Shown here piece by piece: positions 45,319-54,290 of a DNA stretch of 64,000 nt. The stretch is taken from the NCBI RefSeq assembly GCF_019049325.1, contig NZ_JAGMUO010000034.1, positions 345,764 through 409,763 of the forward strand, given 5' to 3'. Each line of letters starts with the position of its first letter. Position 1 is the stretch's first letter. This DNA is from Streptomyces sp. AC512_CC834 (GTDB lineage Bacteria > Actinomycetota > Actinomycetes > Streptomycetales > Streptomycetaceae). The notes beneath the pieces are model-generated. The model searched no databases and was not told the DNA's origin. It worked only from the letters and a program-made list of their open reading frames with translations. Both the position numbers and the translations under genes were made by a program.

Positions 45319-46247
45319 GGCCGTTCCTCTCCGGTACGTCGAGTCCGGTACGTCGCGTCCGATTCCGGCCGCGCCGAGGCGAGGAACGGCTCGAGAAGGG
45401 CGAGCAGCCTTTCGGGCCGGTGCAGCGGGATGATGTGCCCGCAGTCCTCGATCACGTGGCCGACGAGGTGATCGGTGACCGGCCGCAGTTGCCGTTCGAG
45501 GGCTCTGCCCACTGGGTGGGCGCCGATGGCCATGGTGGGCACGGTCAACCGCCCCTCGGCGACGACAGCCTCCTGAATCTGCTCACCGCTCGCGGGCAGC
45601 GCCCGATAGTAAGAGAAGGCACAGCGCAGTGCCTCGGCCCCGGTGTACGCGCGGACGAAGGCGTCCCGGACAGCGGGCCGCACGCCCTCCCCGAGAGATC
45701 CCGTGCCGAGAAACCAGTCGACGTACTCGGCCTCGTGCCCGGTCAGCACCGTCTCCGCGAGGCCGGGCACCGCATGAAAGCCGAACCACCAGGGCGCCCC
45801 CCGCGCGAGAAACTCCTCGGCTCCCGGCAGCCCGCCCAACAGCGACTCCATGACGACGAGTTGACGGACGAGGTCGGGCCGGCGCATGGCGAGCAGAAAC
45901 GCCGGAGGGGTCCCGGCGTCGATGCCCACGACAGCCGCCGAACTCACTCCGAGAGCGTCCAGCAACGCTTCGGCATCGGCCGCGAGCGTACCGGCGTCGT
46001 ACCCGTCCGTCGCGCGCGTGCTCGCCCCCGCTCCTCGCGCGTCCGGCGCGATCACGCGGTAGTGCTCGGCAAGGCGGTCCATGACATGGGTCCACAGTTG
46101 CCACGTGTGCGGGAAACCGTGCAGCAACAGCACCGCGGGACCCTCACCGTGAACGGCCACGTTGAGATCGACACCGTTGACCGTGACGCGCCGCAGTTCC
46201 ACCCCGGACGGGTGTGGATCGGAAGCATGATGCGAGGCGACGGGCAA
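45315..46247 (-). CDS. Alpha/beta hydrolase (epoxide hydrolase/dehalogenase-like)
   Basis: 310 residues from the TTG at 46247, chosen because GGGAGG lies 6 nt upstream; a TTG 12 codons earlier has no SD. The oxyanion block is AVLLLHGFPHTWQLW and PDARGAGAS marks strand 4. The nucleophile elbow reads VVGIDAGTPPAFL, with Asp instead of Ser, as in epoxide hydrolases and haloalkane dehalogenases. The catalytic His is in IEDCGHIIPLHRPE. It is divergent from an HxlR gene and shares a palindromic promoter region, suggesting induction by an electrophile or quinone-like compound. Confidence 0.88.
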   Translation of the reverse strand: MPVASHHASDPHPSGVELRRVTVNGVDLNVAVHGEGPAVLLLHGFPHTWQLWTHVMDRLAEHYRVIAPDARGAGASTRATDGYDAGTLAADAEALLDALGVSSAAVVGIDAGTPPAFLLAMRRPDLVRQLVVMESLLGGLPGAEEFLARGAPWWFGFHAVPGLAETVLTGHEAEYVDWFLGTGSLGEGVRPAVRDAFVRAYTGAEALRCAFSYYRALPASGEQIQEAVVAEGRLTVPTMAIGAHPVGRALERQLRPVTDHLVGHVIEDCGHIIPLHRPERLLALLEPFLASARPESDATYRTRRTGEERP

Positions 46248-46263
46248 AACACCCTCCCAGATG

Positions 46264-46281
46264 GTTACCAATGGTGATAAC
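46264..46281. promoter_or_regulatory. Candidate HxlR operator
   Basis: GTTACCAATGGTGATAAC is an 18-bp imperfect palindrome with arms GTTA-CA / TG-TAAC. It lies in an A/T-rich gap between the divergent hydrolase and HxlR genes; a nearby GGTAACT (46291-46297) repeats one half. HxlR regulators bind such dyads in their own divergent promoters. Confidence 0.55.
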
Positions 46282-46346
46282 AAAACGATAGGTAACTAAC
46301 CTGGGGGAGCCAAGACCGCACTTCTGCCACAGGTGGTGAGCTCCAG

Positions 46347-46754
46347 GTGACCCCCTCGACGTCACGTGCCCCGAAGGGTCCTCGGGGAGACCTGTTCGAC
46401 CCGCAGTGCCCCACCCGCCGCCTGCTCGACCGGATCGGCACCAAATGGACCTCCATGGCCGTCAAGGTGCTGGCGGAGGCGTCCCCGGAGGAGGTGCGCT
46501 TCGCGGAACTGCAGCGCAGGATGGCCGGCATCTCGCAGAAGATGCTCTCGGTCACCCTTCAGGGTCTCGCACGCGACGGCCTGGTCGGCCGCCGAGTGGA
46601 ACCGACGGTCCCGCCGCGCGTGTACTACCGCCTCACCCCGCTCGGCCTGACCCTGGAAGAGCCGCTGGCCGCGCTCCGCGAGTGGGCCGAGGCACACATG
46701 GCCGAGGTGGACCGCGCCCATCAGCGAAGCGAGGAGGAGGACGCGTCCGACTGA
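46347..46754 (+). CDS. HxlR family helix-turn-helix regulator
   Basis: 135 residues; GTG start. The family winged helix is plain: FDPQCPTRRLLDRIGTKWTS starts with the conserved Cys and W, FAELQRRMAGISQKMLSVTL is the recognition helix, and RVYYRLTPLGLTLEEPLAAL is the wing. The single Cys near residue 21 could serve as a redox or electrophile sensor, as in some HxlR/QorR proteins. It probably represses the divergent alpha/beta hydrolase operon. Confidence 0.9.
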   Translation: MTPSTSRAPKGPRGDLFDPQCPTRRLLDRIGTKWTSMAVKVLAEASPEEVRFAELQRRMAGISQKMLSVTLQGLARDGLVGRRVEPTVPPRVYYRLTPLGLTLEEPLAALREWAEAHMAEVDRAHQRSEEEDASD

Positions 46755-46899
46755 GGACCCCTCTCCTCGCAGCCGTCGCGCCGTATCCGCTCGGTGCCCC
46801 AAGCGCCAAGGAGCCCAAGAGCCCAGGGGGCCGAGTGCCTGGTTGAGCGTGTGCCCGGGTTCGGTCAGGGAGTGCTCCGCCCGCGGCGGCACCTCACGA

Positions 46900-48759
46900 T
46901 CACTGCGCCGCCAGATCCTCGGCAAGTTCGCCGCGCCAGTCATCGCTGAGCCGGTGGTGCACGATGCCGGCCGCGGCGACAGGCAATGGCAACTGGAGGA
47001 AGCGGCGCAGCGCGTCCGCCGCGTCGGCGCGAAGCTGCCAGGCCTGGAAGTCGTCCCGGGTGGCGGGGAACTCGGGCGCGTTCCGGTCTCGCCGCCAGGA
47101 CGGTTCCAGGGCCGGCCGGGCCGCTGCGGCCTCGGCCACGAGCGTGCGCATGCGAAGGTCCAGTGTGCCGTCCTCGACCAGCTCGGGGATGTCGCCGAGG
47201 TCGACGGCGTCCAGAGTCCGCGGTATCTCGGGGAAGGTGTCGAGCCCTGTCTCCGCGGCGAGTCTGCGTAGTTGCGTCGCCATCGCCGCACGCAACCGGG
47301 GTGCGGGCGTCCGCTCGACCAGTGCACCCAGGTCGAAGTGACGTAACTGCGAGATCGGACGGCACGACCACTCGGGAATGTCCTCCAGCACCGGCAGGAC
47401 GAGGCCGCTGGGCAGTGACTCGTCGAGCGCGCGCTCAAGGGCGTCATGGTCGAAGTCGATGCCGAACCCGCCCCGCAGGGCGGCGACCAAGTCCACGTAC
47501 GCGGCGGTCGATCCCGGCCACGGATCGACACCGATCGCCTGCACGTGCGTGCCGTCCGGCAGCCGTATGAAGTCCTCCCGCGGCGACGAGACAAGGCGGT
47601 CGTGGGCGCCCTGGGCGTAGGGGATCCCGTCGGCGTACACCGTGAGGCGCGCCTCCCGGTCCTGCTTGGTGAGGGCCACGATCCGGGTGTCCCGGGCCAG
47701 CCTGCGCAGTACCTCCGGGCGGGTCAGTTGCTTGGTTCCGGCGCCCTGCATCAGGAATCCCCAGTCCCCGCAGCGACCCGCCCGCACCAACGGCCGGGAA
47801 GCCGCCCAGAGACCCGCCGCCGACCGCTCGGCCTGCGCGTGAGTCCGCACGCGGATGGTCTCCGGCTGCACTACCCCCGCACGCAACAGCAGTTCCTCCG
47901 CAGTCACGCCCTCGGCGAAGACCAGGTCCGGCTGACGGGGCTCGGGTTCCCGGGGCTTCGCCGAGGTGAGGGTGGCGTACAGGCCGTTCTTCGGCGGCTT
48001 CGGCTTCGGCTTCGGCCGCGGGCGGACGGGATCGGGCTCCGGCTCGGGCATCCGCGCGGCAAGGCCGAGCAGCGAGGTGGGGTCCGTTTTGACGGTGGGT
48101 GTGGCCTGCTCCCAGACCAGCGTTCCGTCGAACGCCAGCGGAACCTGTCCCGAGACGGGCAGCCGCCGTTCCAGAGCGTCGGCGAACGCCGACAGTGCCG
48201 CACTGAGTGAGGCCCAGTCGGTGAACGAGGCGGCGTCCTCGTTGAAGTAGCGCCCGATGCGACCGTAGTCGTCACCCGCGCGGCACGTCAGAAACAGACC
48301 GTCCTGGGCGTCCCAGACGACACCGTGGGTGATCAGCAGCCACTCGTGACGCCAGTACGTGTTGAGCTCGTGGTCGTCCTCGCCCTCCTCGCCCTCCTCG
48401 CCCTCCTCGTTCTCGTCGTTGTCGTCGTACAGATCCTCGACGTCCTCGCCGACGGACCGCAGGAACAGAGCGTTCGTCACGATGTCGGCCACGCCGGCGA
48501 ACGGTCCGTTGAGCGCGAACACCGGCGCCCCCTCGCTCAGCTCGACACCGTCGTGGCAGCGCAGCGACGCCACCAGTTCGGGATGGAACGCCACCCCGAG
48601 CCGCTGCTCGGCCTCCGCAATCTCGCCAGGAGAGGCGGGCGGCCGCAGCAACGCCCGGCTCACCGGGGCGTGCTCCGAGAGCCAGGCATCGATGCGCGCC
48701 CACGAGTCTTCGACGGTCGGCGACGGAGGCGGCACGGCTGCGGAAGGGGTCGACGTCAT
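46900..48759 (-). CDS. SMI1/KNR4 (SUKH) domain protein, large
   Basis: 619 residues. The N-terminal SUKH fold covers about 20-200: WARIDAWLSEHAPVSRALLR, ASPGEIAEAEQRLGVAFHPE, LVASLRCHDGVELSEGAPVF, with WLLITHGVVWDAQDGLFL-type strand. An acidic run of EEGE and EDD (about 113-127) and a Pro/Arg/Lys linker (about 240-260) divide it from a long C-terminal region with no known match (TRIVALTKQDREARLTVYAD, LRGGFGIDFDHDALERALDE). SUKH proteins often act as immunity proteins against nuclease toxins, but here no toxin gene lies next to it. The gene is single. Confidence 0.85.
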   Translation of the reverse strand: MTSTPSAAVPPPSPTVEDSWARIDAWLSEHAPVSRALLRPPASPGEIAEAEQRLGVAFHPELVASLRCHDGVELSEGAPVFALNGPFAGVADIVTNALFLRSVGEDVEDLYDDNDENEEGEEGEEGEDDHELNTYWRHEWLLITHGVVWDAQDGLFLTCRAGDDYGRIGRYFNEDAASFTDWASLSAALSAFADALERRLPVSGQVPLAFDGTLVWEQATPTVKTDPTSLLGLAARMPEPEPDPVRPRPKPKPKPPKNGLYATLTSAKPREPEPRQPDLVFAEGVTAEELLLRAGVVQPETIRVRTHAQAERSAAGLWAASRPLVRAGRCGDWGFLMQGAGTKQLTRPEVLRRLARDTRIVALTKQDREARLTVYADGIPYAQGAHDRLVSSPREDFIRLPDGTHVQAIGVDPWPGSTAAYVDLVAALRGGFGIDFDHDALERALDESLPSGLVLPVLEDIPEWSCRPISQLRHFDLGALVERTPAPRLRAAMATQLRRLAAETGLDTFPEIPRTLDAVDLGDIPELVEDGTLDLRMRTLVAEAAAARPALEPSWRRDRNAPEFPATRDDFQAWQLRADAADALRRFLQLPLPVAAAGIVHHRLSDDWRGELAEDLAAQ

Positions 48760-48884
48760 GCGCTCACGATAGGAGCGACCACTGACAACACCGTCCGGTC
48801 GTCACCGGTGCGCGATGAACTGCCGGACCCGAACGGCAACCTGTCGGGCATCGACATTGGCGGACAACGACCCGGGTCCTGCCG

Positions 48885-49820
48885 TCAGCCGGCGGAGAAG
48901 TAGTGCCCGTTGTCCAAATCGTCGAGCAGGCTGGGCCGAGTGGGTTCCCAGCCGAGGGTCCGGCGGGTGATGAGGTTGGACGCCGGGTAGTTCTGCGTGA
49001 CTATGTTCGCGAGGAACCCGAAGTATCCCGGCACCATCAGAACGTCCGCGGGAATGCTCACGGCGGGCAGGCCCAGGCGGCTGCCAATGGCCTCGGCGAT
49101 CTCGCGGAGCGGGATGTTCTTGTCCTCAACCGCGTGCCAGTATTTGCCGGCCGGACCCTTCTCCAGCGCCAGGCGGAACAAGGAAGCGACATCGCGGGCG
49201 TGCACGGCGTTCCACAGGTTCTCTCCGTCTCCGGGGTAGCCGACGACGCCCTTCTCCTTCGCGAGCGCGATCAGCGTGGTGAGGAATCCGGCACTGTCGG
49301 TCGTGCTGTGCGCGATGTTGGCAATCCGTACGACCGAAGACCGCACTCCCCGCTCGGCGAGGCCGACTACGGCGGTTTCCACGACGTTGCGAGCCCGCAG
49401 TGTGCCCTTGTACTCATCCCCGCCGGGAAGGGCCGGGTCCTCTTCGGTGGCCGGCCGGCCCAGGTTCCCCGGCGACCCAATGCTCCCGGCCGCAACCAGC
49501 GGCTTTCCGGTTCCCTCCAGTGCCTCGCCGTACGCGAGCATGATCGGGAGCTCCGCGGCGGCCACGGCGTCGATCCCGCCGGACGGAAGTAGGTCCTGCC
49601 GGTGCGCGAGATGGATGACGCCGTCGGAGTCCGCGGCCCCCTCCTTGAGCCCCTCGAGGTCCTGGAGGTCGCCGCGACGCACCTTCGCGCCCTGCGCGGA
49701 CAGCGCCGCCGCGGCGCTGTCCGACCGGGCCAGGCCGGTGACCTCGTGCCCGGCGGCGATGAGCTCGGGGATGACGTACGAACCGGAATGGCCGGTCCCG
49801 CCAGTGACGAAAACGCGCAT
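48885..49820 (-). CDS. NAD-dependent epimerase/dehydratase (extended SDR)
   Basis: 311 residues. Rossmann start RVFVTGGTGHSGSYVIPELI; DGVIHLAHRQDLL and the VGYPGDGENLWNAVHARDVA block are typical of atypical/extended SDRs. The usual YxxxK is not obvious (the region reads YKGTLRARNVV), suggesting an NmrA-like or altered active site. It lies 55 nt after the F420/NADP-type reductase gene on the same strand; a LysR regulator diverges from the pair. Confidence 0.88.
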   Translation of the reverse strand: MRVFVTGGTGHSGSYVIPELIAAGHEVTGLARSDSAAAALSAQGAKVRRGDLQDLEGLKEGAADSDGVIHLAHRQDLLPSGGIDAVAAAELPIMLAYGEALEGTGKPLVAAGSIGSPGNLGRPATEEDPALPGGDEYKGTLRARNVVETAVVGLAERGVRSSVVRIANIAHSTTDSAGFLTTLIALAKEKGVVGYPGDGENLWNAVHARDVASLFRLALEKGPAGKYWHAVEDKNIPLREIAEAIGSRLGLPAVSIPADVLMVPGYFGFLANIVTQNYPASNLITRRTLGWEPTRPSLLDDLDNGHYFSAG

Positions 49821-49875
49821 GCGACTGTCCTTGTGAGAATGAGTGGAAGGGCTGTGCTTCTCGGCGCGAGCGCGC

Positions 49876-50508
49876 TCAGTCGAGAATGTTGATGCCGAGG
49901 AAGAAGTTGGTGTGATTGACGGAGTGGGCGACGAGGCCCAGCATCAAAAGGGCCGCGTTCTCCAGTGTCCGCGCCATGGGCAGCTTCCCGGTATCCATCG
50001 GACGCATTCCCAGACTCTCGATAAACTCCGAAACGAGTGTCTTTGCCTGCGCGTCGTCGCCGGCGATGAACACGTCCAATGGGCGACCCTCGGCAGGACC
50101 CGCGGCCAGAACATGGGAGTACAGGGTGTTGAACGCCTTGACGACATGCGCGTCGGCGGGGGCGGCCTTGGCGATCTCCTGCGCGCCGGAACTGCCCTCG
50201 GGGGTGACAAAGCCCGTGAAGTCGGCGTTGACGGGGTTGGTGATGTCGATCATCACCTTGCCGCGCAGTGCGTCCCCGTACTCGCCAACCACCGCCGCCG
50301 CGCTGCCGTACGGCACGGCGAGGATGACGATGTCCCCGGCCGGGACAGCTCCGGCCGCCCCCACAGTGGCGCCGTCGAGAGCGGCGGCCAATTCCTTGGC
50401 TTTGGCCGGGTCGCGGCCGATGATCTCGACCGCGTGGCCGCCGGCGAGCGCCCGGCCCGCGAGAGCGCCGGCCATGTTCCCCAGGCCGACAATGCTGATG
50501 CTGCTCAT
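49876..50508 (-). CDS. NADPH-dependent F420 reductase-type oxidoreductase
   Basis: 210 residues from the ATG at 50508, chosen because the fold begins at once (SSISIVGLGNMAGALAGRAL); an in-frame ATG at 50550 would add a 14-residue tail. The GxGxMA NADP loop, then VILAVPYGSAAAVVGEYG and VMIDITNPVNADFTGFVTPE match the F420-dependent NADP reductase / NAD-binding 2 family. KAFNTLYSHVLAAG and MRPMDTGKLPMARTLEN are further family blocks. It may shuttle hydride between NADP and a deazaflavin. It is the first gene of a two-gene operon. Confidence 0.88.
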   Translation of the reverse strand: MSSISIVGLGNMAGALAGRALAGGHAVEIIGRDPAKAKELAAALDGATVGAAGAVPAGDIVILAVPYGSAAAVVGEYGDALRGKVMIDITNPVNADFTGFVTPEGSSGAQEIAKAAPADAHVVKAFNTLYSHVLAAGPAEGRPLDVFIAGDDAQAKTLVSEFIESLGMRPMDTGKLPMARTLENAALLMLGLVAHSVNHTNFFLGINILD

Positions 50509-50723
50509 GGAGTGCCTGCTTTCTGAAGCTGGATGGGACGCCATGCCCACCCCGTCGTCGTTCTGATTCCGGGCCTGCTGTGAATTCTCGATGTCGAATT
50601 CTCGTACCGAATTAGCTCCGGCCCATCAGGTACCTATTAAAAGTGCCATTGGCCTGCGTGGGTGTCCAATACTTCTTTCAGGCGTTGCGATACCCTGGAG
50701 GCATCGCCGGACCGGGAGGCTCC
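50509..50723. promoter_or_regulatory. Divergent promoter region with GAATTCTCG direct repeat
   Basis: The 215-bp gap between the F420-reductase-type gene and the LysR gene is A/T richer than its surroundings. GAATTCTCG occurs at 50582-50590 and 50595-50603 (13-bp period) and a third GAATT at 50610. GGTACC lies at 50630-50635 before an ATTAAAA. These are candidate LysR contact sites; a firm T-N11-A box was not assigned. Confidence 0.45.
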
Positions 50724-51635
50724 ATGGATCTGGACCTGCGCAAGTTGCGCTACTTCGTCGCCGTCGCCGACAGGCTGCACTTCGGCCGCGCCGCCGACGA
50801 GCTGCACATCGCGCAGCCTGTGCTCAGTCGGCAGATCCGCGCGCTGGAACAGGATCTCGGCACCCCGCTGCTGACAAGGGACAGCCACGGCGTGGCGCTG
50901 ACCGACGCCGGTAGGCAGTTGCTGACCGACGCCGGCCCGCTGCTGGCCTCCGCGCACGCGGCCCGCCGCAGGGTGACCGTGGCCGCGCGCGGCGGCCAGC
51001 GCCTCATGGTCGGCTTCCGGGCGGGCATCGCGGTCACCCCAGCGGTACGGCAGTTCGCCACCCGGCACCCGAGCGTGATCGTGGACATGCAGCAAATCGA
51101 ATGGGACGACCAGGCCACGATGCTGCTCGACGGCCGCATCGACATCGGCTATGTGCGGCTGCCCATCGACGAGGCCGGCCTGCGCCTCACTCCGCTGTAC
51201 ACCGAGTCGCGGGTGGCGGTGCTGCCCGCCGGCCACCGATTGGCAGGCCGGGAGCAGCTCACCGAGGCGGACCTGGCCGGCGAGCCGCTGGTCTGGCATG
51301 CGGACCCGAGCACGCAGCCCACCAGGCGCCCGCATCCCAACGCCGGATACCTGGTGCGCGGGGTGCACGAGACGCTCGAGCATGTCGCGGCCGGCCGGGG
51401 CATCTCGTTCCTGGCCCGTTCGGCGACCCTGTTCTACTCACATCCGGACGTCAGCTATGTGCCCATCCCGGATCTGGCGCCCGATCAGGTGTGCCTCGCG
51501 GTGGCGGAGTCGCGCACCTCGCCCGTGGTCGACGACTTCCTCACCGCGGCTCGGACGACGGCCGAGATCACGGCAGAATGTGGGAACTACGAAATGTGGC
51601 AGCTTGGAAGCGGTGCCGTTCCCAAGCAGGGTTGA
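50724..51635 (+). CDS. LysR family transcriptional regulator
   Basis: 303 residues; GGGAGG lies 4 nt before the ATG. The helix-turn-helix covers 1-62 (LRKLRYFVAVADRLHFGRAA, LHIAQPVLSRQIRALEQDLG), followed by the effector domain (GFRAGIAVTPAVRQFATRHP, DIGYVRLPIDEAGL, VAAGRGISFLARSATLFYSH). It probably activates the divergent reductase/SDR operon and represses itself, as is usual for the family. Confidence 0.92.
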   Translation: MDLDLRKLRYFVAVADRLHFGRAADELHIAQPVLSRQIRALEQDLGTPLLTRDSHGVALTDAGRQLLTDAGPLLASAHAARRRVTVAARGGQRLMVGFRAGIAVTPAVRQFATRHPSVIVDMQQIEWDDQATMLLDGRIDIGYVRLPIDEAGLRLTPLYTESRVAVLPAGHRLAGREQLTEADLAGEPLVWHADPSTQPTRRPHPNAGYLVRGVHETLEHVAAGRGISFLARSATLFYSHPDVSYVPIPDLAPDQVCLAVAESRTSPVVDDFLTAARTTAEITAECGNYEMWQLGSGAVPKQG

Positions 51636-51659
51636 GCCCGAAAGGTCACTCAACGAGAG

Positions 51660-52880
51660 CTACACCCATGTCAGATAGTCGCGTCGGCGCCGGGCGCGGA
51701 CGAGCCGTTCGACCAGGAGGGCGACGGCGGGGGAGTAGGACGTCCCGGACGGCTTGCCCTGTCCGAGGCGGGCGAGTTGGCGTGATGTGACGGCCTGGAG
51801 GGCTGCGGCCGCGAGCGCCTTGTTCCGGAGCAGCGTACGGGGCGCGGTGGCCTGTGCCTCGCGCCCGGCAAGCCATTGCCTCGGCAGGGTGGGGTCGATC
51901 GCCAGCGCCGTGGCCATGCCTGCCATGGCGACTCCGGAGTCGAGCACCTGCTGGGCGACCGCGCGCCGCCGGATCCCTCCGGTCAGCAGCAGTGGCAGCG
52001 GCGAGGTGGCGAGGAGCTGCTTGGCGAGTACGAGGAAGTACGCCTCCCGGGCGAGGGTGCGGCCGTCGGCGGGGGAGCCGGCGGTGGCCAGGCTCTCGAT
52101 GCTGCCGCCGGACAACTCGACCAGGTCCGCCCCCACATCGGCCAGCATCTTGATGACGTCACGTGCGTCGTCGGTGTCGAAACCGCCGCGCTGGAAGTCC
52201 GCCGAGTTCAGCTTCACGCCCACCGCGAAGCCCGTGCCGACGCGCTCGCGCACCGCGCCCACGACATCGAGCAGCAGGCGGGCGCGGTTGTGCAGGCTGC
52301 CGCCCCAGCGGTCGTCGCGCCGGTTGACCAAGGGGGAGAGGAACTGGGAGAGAAGGTAACCGTGGGCGGCATGGATCTCGACTCCGTCGAACCCGGCCTG
52401 CCGGGCCCGCCGCGCGGTCACGGCGAAGCGCTCCACCGTGTCGTCGATGTCCTGGGCGGTCATCGCCCGGGGGGTCGGGTACATGCCGGACAAGCCGCCG
52501 AGATCGATCGGTACCGCGGAGGGCGCCCAGGTGGTTTTGGCGAGGTCTTTGGGAATGACCCGCCCGGGGTGGTTGATCTGCATCCAGATCCGCCCGCCCG
52601 CCGACTGGCCGGCCGCCGCCCAGTGCCGGAAGGGTTCCAGCGGCGTGTCATGTTCCAGGACGACGTCGCCGGGCTGCGCGACCGCCCTACGGTCGATCAT
52701 CACATGTCCGGTGACCAGGAGCCCGGCACCTCCCGCGGCCAGACGGCGGTAGAGCGTGCGGAGCGCGTCACCGGGCAACTGCCCCGGCGCGGCGAGCAAC
52801 TCCTCCATCGCGGCCTTCGCGATCCTGTTGGGCAGTACAGAGCCGTTGCGAAGGCGCAGCGGCTCGCTCAGCAGGGTCAT
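51660..52880 (-). CDS. NADH:flavin oxidoreductase, Old Yellow Enzyme family
   Basis: 406 residues from the ATG at 52880, which overlaps the SDR stop (TGATG); GGGAG lies 5 nt before. OYE-type barrel features: LRNGSVLPNRIAKAAMEELL, WMQINHPGRVIPKD, GFDGVEIHAAHGYLLSQFLS with the catalytic His pair, NRRDDRWGGSLHNRARLLL, and LTGGIRRRAVAQQVLDSG holding the phosphate-binding loop. FMN would reduce electrophilic C=C bonds with NAD(P)H. It is coupled to an SDR and divergent from MarR, a typical detoxification module. Confidence 0.92.
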   Translation of the reverse strand: MTLLSEPLRLRNGSVLPNRIAKAAMEELLAAPGQLPGDALRTLYRRLAAGGAGLLVTGHVMIDRRAVAQPGDVVLEHDTPLEPFRHWAAAGQSAGGRIWMQINHPGRVIPKDLAKTTWAPSAVPIDLGGLSGMYPTPRAMTAQDIDDTVERFAVTARRARQAGFDGVEIHAAHGYLLSQFLSPLVNRRDDRWGGSLHNRARLLLDVVGAVRERVGTGFAVGVKLNSADFQRGGFDTDDARDVIKMLADVGADLVELSGGSIESLATAGSPADGRTLAREAYFLVLAKQLLATSPLPLLLTGGIRRRAVAQQVLDSGVAMAGMATALAIDPTLPRQWLAGREAQATAPRTLLRNKALAAAALQAVTSRQLARLGQGKPSGTSYSPAVALLVERLVRARRRRDYLTWV

Positions 52881-53728
52881 CACTTCTCCCGCGAGGCGAT
52901 GGAGTCGAGTTCGCCGAGTTCGCCGACGTCGGCGGCCTCGGCGAAGCCGGCCTTGCGGTTGAGGCTGCCGGTGAGGCGGGCGACCGTAGTGCGGGGAAGC
53001 AGCCGGGACGCCCAGACCCCGGCCCGCTGGGAGGCACGCCCGGGGAAGGAGAGGGACCGGCCGCGTGCGAAGTCGTCGAGGGTCCCGGCGGCCACGTCGG
53101 CGGGGGAGTCCGTGCTCTTCGGGTTCATGGAAGCCGTCGTACCGTCGAAGAACCCGGTGGCCGTGGCCCCCGGATGGGCGGCCATCACGCGTACGCCGGT
53201 ACCTCGGACCTCCTCGGCGAGCGCCTCGGTGAAGGAGAGCACGAACGCTTTGGTCGCGGCGTAACCGGCCTGGTACGGCATGGGCTGGAAGGCGGCGGTG
53301 GAGGCGACGTTGACGATACCGCCGTGCCCGCGTTCGACCATGCGGGCGCCCAGGAGGTGCACCAGGCCGATCAGCGCGGTGACGTTCACGTCGACGGACT
53401 GAAGGGTGGGTTCGAGGGGACGTCCGAGGAAGGGCCCCACGGCCCCCACCCCGGCGTTGTTGACCAAGAGGTCGACATCCAGGCCGAGTTCATCGACGGC
53501 GTCGACCACCGTCCGCGGGGCCCGCCGGTCCGAGAGGTCCGCGGCGATCACATCGACGCGGACGGAATGCGCCGCCCGGAGCTGCCCGGCAAGGGCATGG
53601 AGCGCGTCGGCCGAGCGGGCGACCAGGATCAGGTGGGCGCCTCGGGAGGCGAGTTCCCGTGCGTAGGCCTCGCCCAGCCCCTTCGACGCGCCGGTGACCA
53701 GGGCGGTGGTATGCGTGTAGTCGTGCAT
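52880..53728 (-). CDS. Short-chain dehydrogenase/reductase
   Basis: 282 residues from the ATG at 53728, which follows AGGAAG; a TTG 15 codons upstream is less likely. Classical SDR signatures: TALVTGASKGLGEAYARELA, LLVNNAGVGAVGPF and the catalytic YAATKAFV (YxxxK) with the preceding Ser in VNVASTAAFQPMPYQAGYAA. The C-terminal 60 residues extend beyond the core. It is the first gene of a two-gene operon with the Old Yellow Enzyme and carries the MarR operators in its promoter. Confidence 0.92.
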   Translation of the reverse strand: MHDYTHTTALVTGASKGLGEAYARELASRGAHLILVARSADALHALAGQLRAAHSVRVDVIAADLSDRRAPRTVVDAVDELGLDVDLLVNNAGVGAVGPFLGRPLEPTLQSVDVNVTALIGLVHLLGARMVERGHGGIVNVASTAAFQPMPYQAGYAATKAFVLSFTEALAEEVRGTGVRVMAAHPGATATGFFDGTTASMNPKSTDSPADVAAGTLDDFARGRSLSFPGRASQRAGVWASRLLPRTTVARLTGSLNRKAGFAEAADVGELGELDSIASREK

Positions 53729-53799
53729 GAGTGAGTGCTTCCTGTCCAGCGCCGCGGGCAGCCCACAGCACAAACGGAACGGCGACGAGAGGCCGATAC

Positions 53800-53812
53800 T
53801 TCGAGTCTCGAA
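53800..53812. promoter_or_regulatory. MarR operator, copy 1
   Basis: TTCGAGTCTCGAA is a perfect inverted repeat with one central base. It lies 72 bp upstream of the SDR start on the minus strand and 47 bp before the MarR start. A second copy follows 24 bp on (centre to centre). Confidence 0.8.
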
Positions 53813-53823
53813 ACAATATACAC

Positions 53824-53836
53824 TTCGAGACTCGAA
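53824..53836. promoter_or_regulatory. MarR operator, copy 2
   Basis: TTCGAGACTCGAA differs from copy 1 only at the central base. An A/T run (ACAATATACA) separates the copies and likely contains the -10 elements of one or both divergent promoters, so binding would silence both genes. Confidence 0.8.
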
Positions 53837-53858
53837 CCAAAAAGGCTAGGATGAGGTC

Positions 53859-54290
53859 ATGACGCGAAGCACCCTCGAGGCGGCGGTGGCGGCGAACCAC
53901 GAGCTCTTCCTGCAGACCAGCGACCGGGTCGAGACCGTCCTCGCCGAACACGGCCTGACCCAGGCGACCGCCCATGCCCTCTGGGCGATCGACCCGACCG
54001 AGGCACCCCCCTCGATGAAGCAACTGGCCGGCCGCCTTTACTGCAACGCCCCCAACCTCAGCTTCGTCATGAACCAACTCACCGGCCGAGGCCTCGTCGA
54101 ACGCTCCGCCGACCCCGCGGACCGCCGCTCACGCGTCGTGGCCCTGACGGAGAACGGCCGACGCGTGCGGTCCGCGATCATCGAGGCGACCCTGGCCCTG
54201 TCCCCCTTCGCCCGACTGTCGGCCGAGGATCTGCGCGAGCTGGTGAACCTCCTGGGCAAGGCCCTCGAACCGCCCGAGGGCCCGGCGTAA
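53859..54290 (+). CDS. MarR family regulator
   Basis: 143 residues; AGGATGAGG precedes the ATG. The winged helix is complete: LTQATAHALWAIDPTEAPPS, MKQLAGRLYCNAPNLSFVMN, then LVERSADPADRRSRVVALTE with the DxRxxR-like wing. It should bind the two TTCGAGnCTCGAA palindromes in its promoter and regulate the divergent SDR/OYE operon in response to an electrophile or phenolic compound. Confidence 0.92.
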   Translation: MTRSTLEAAVAANHELFLQTSDRVETVLAEHGLTQATAHALWAIDPTEAPPSMKQLAGRLYCNAPNLSFVMNQLTGRGLVERSADPADRRSRVVALTENGRRVRSAIIEATLALSPFARLSAEDLRELVNLLGKALEPPEGPA

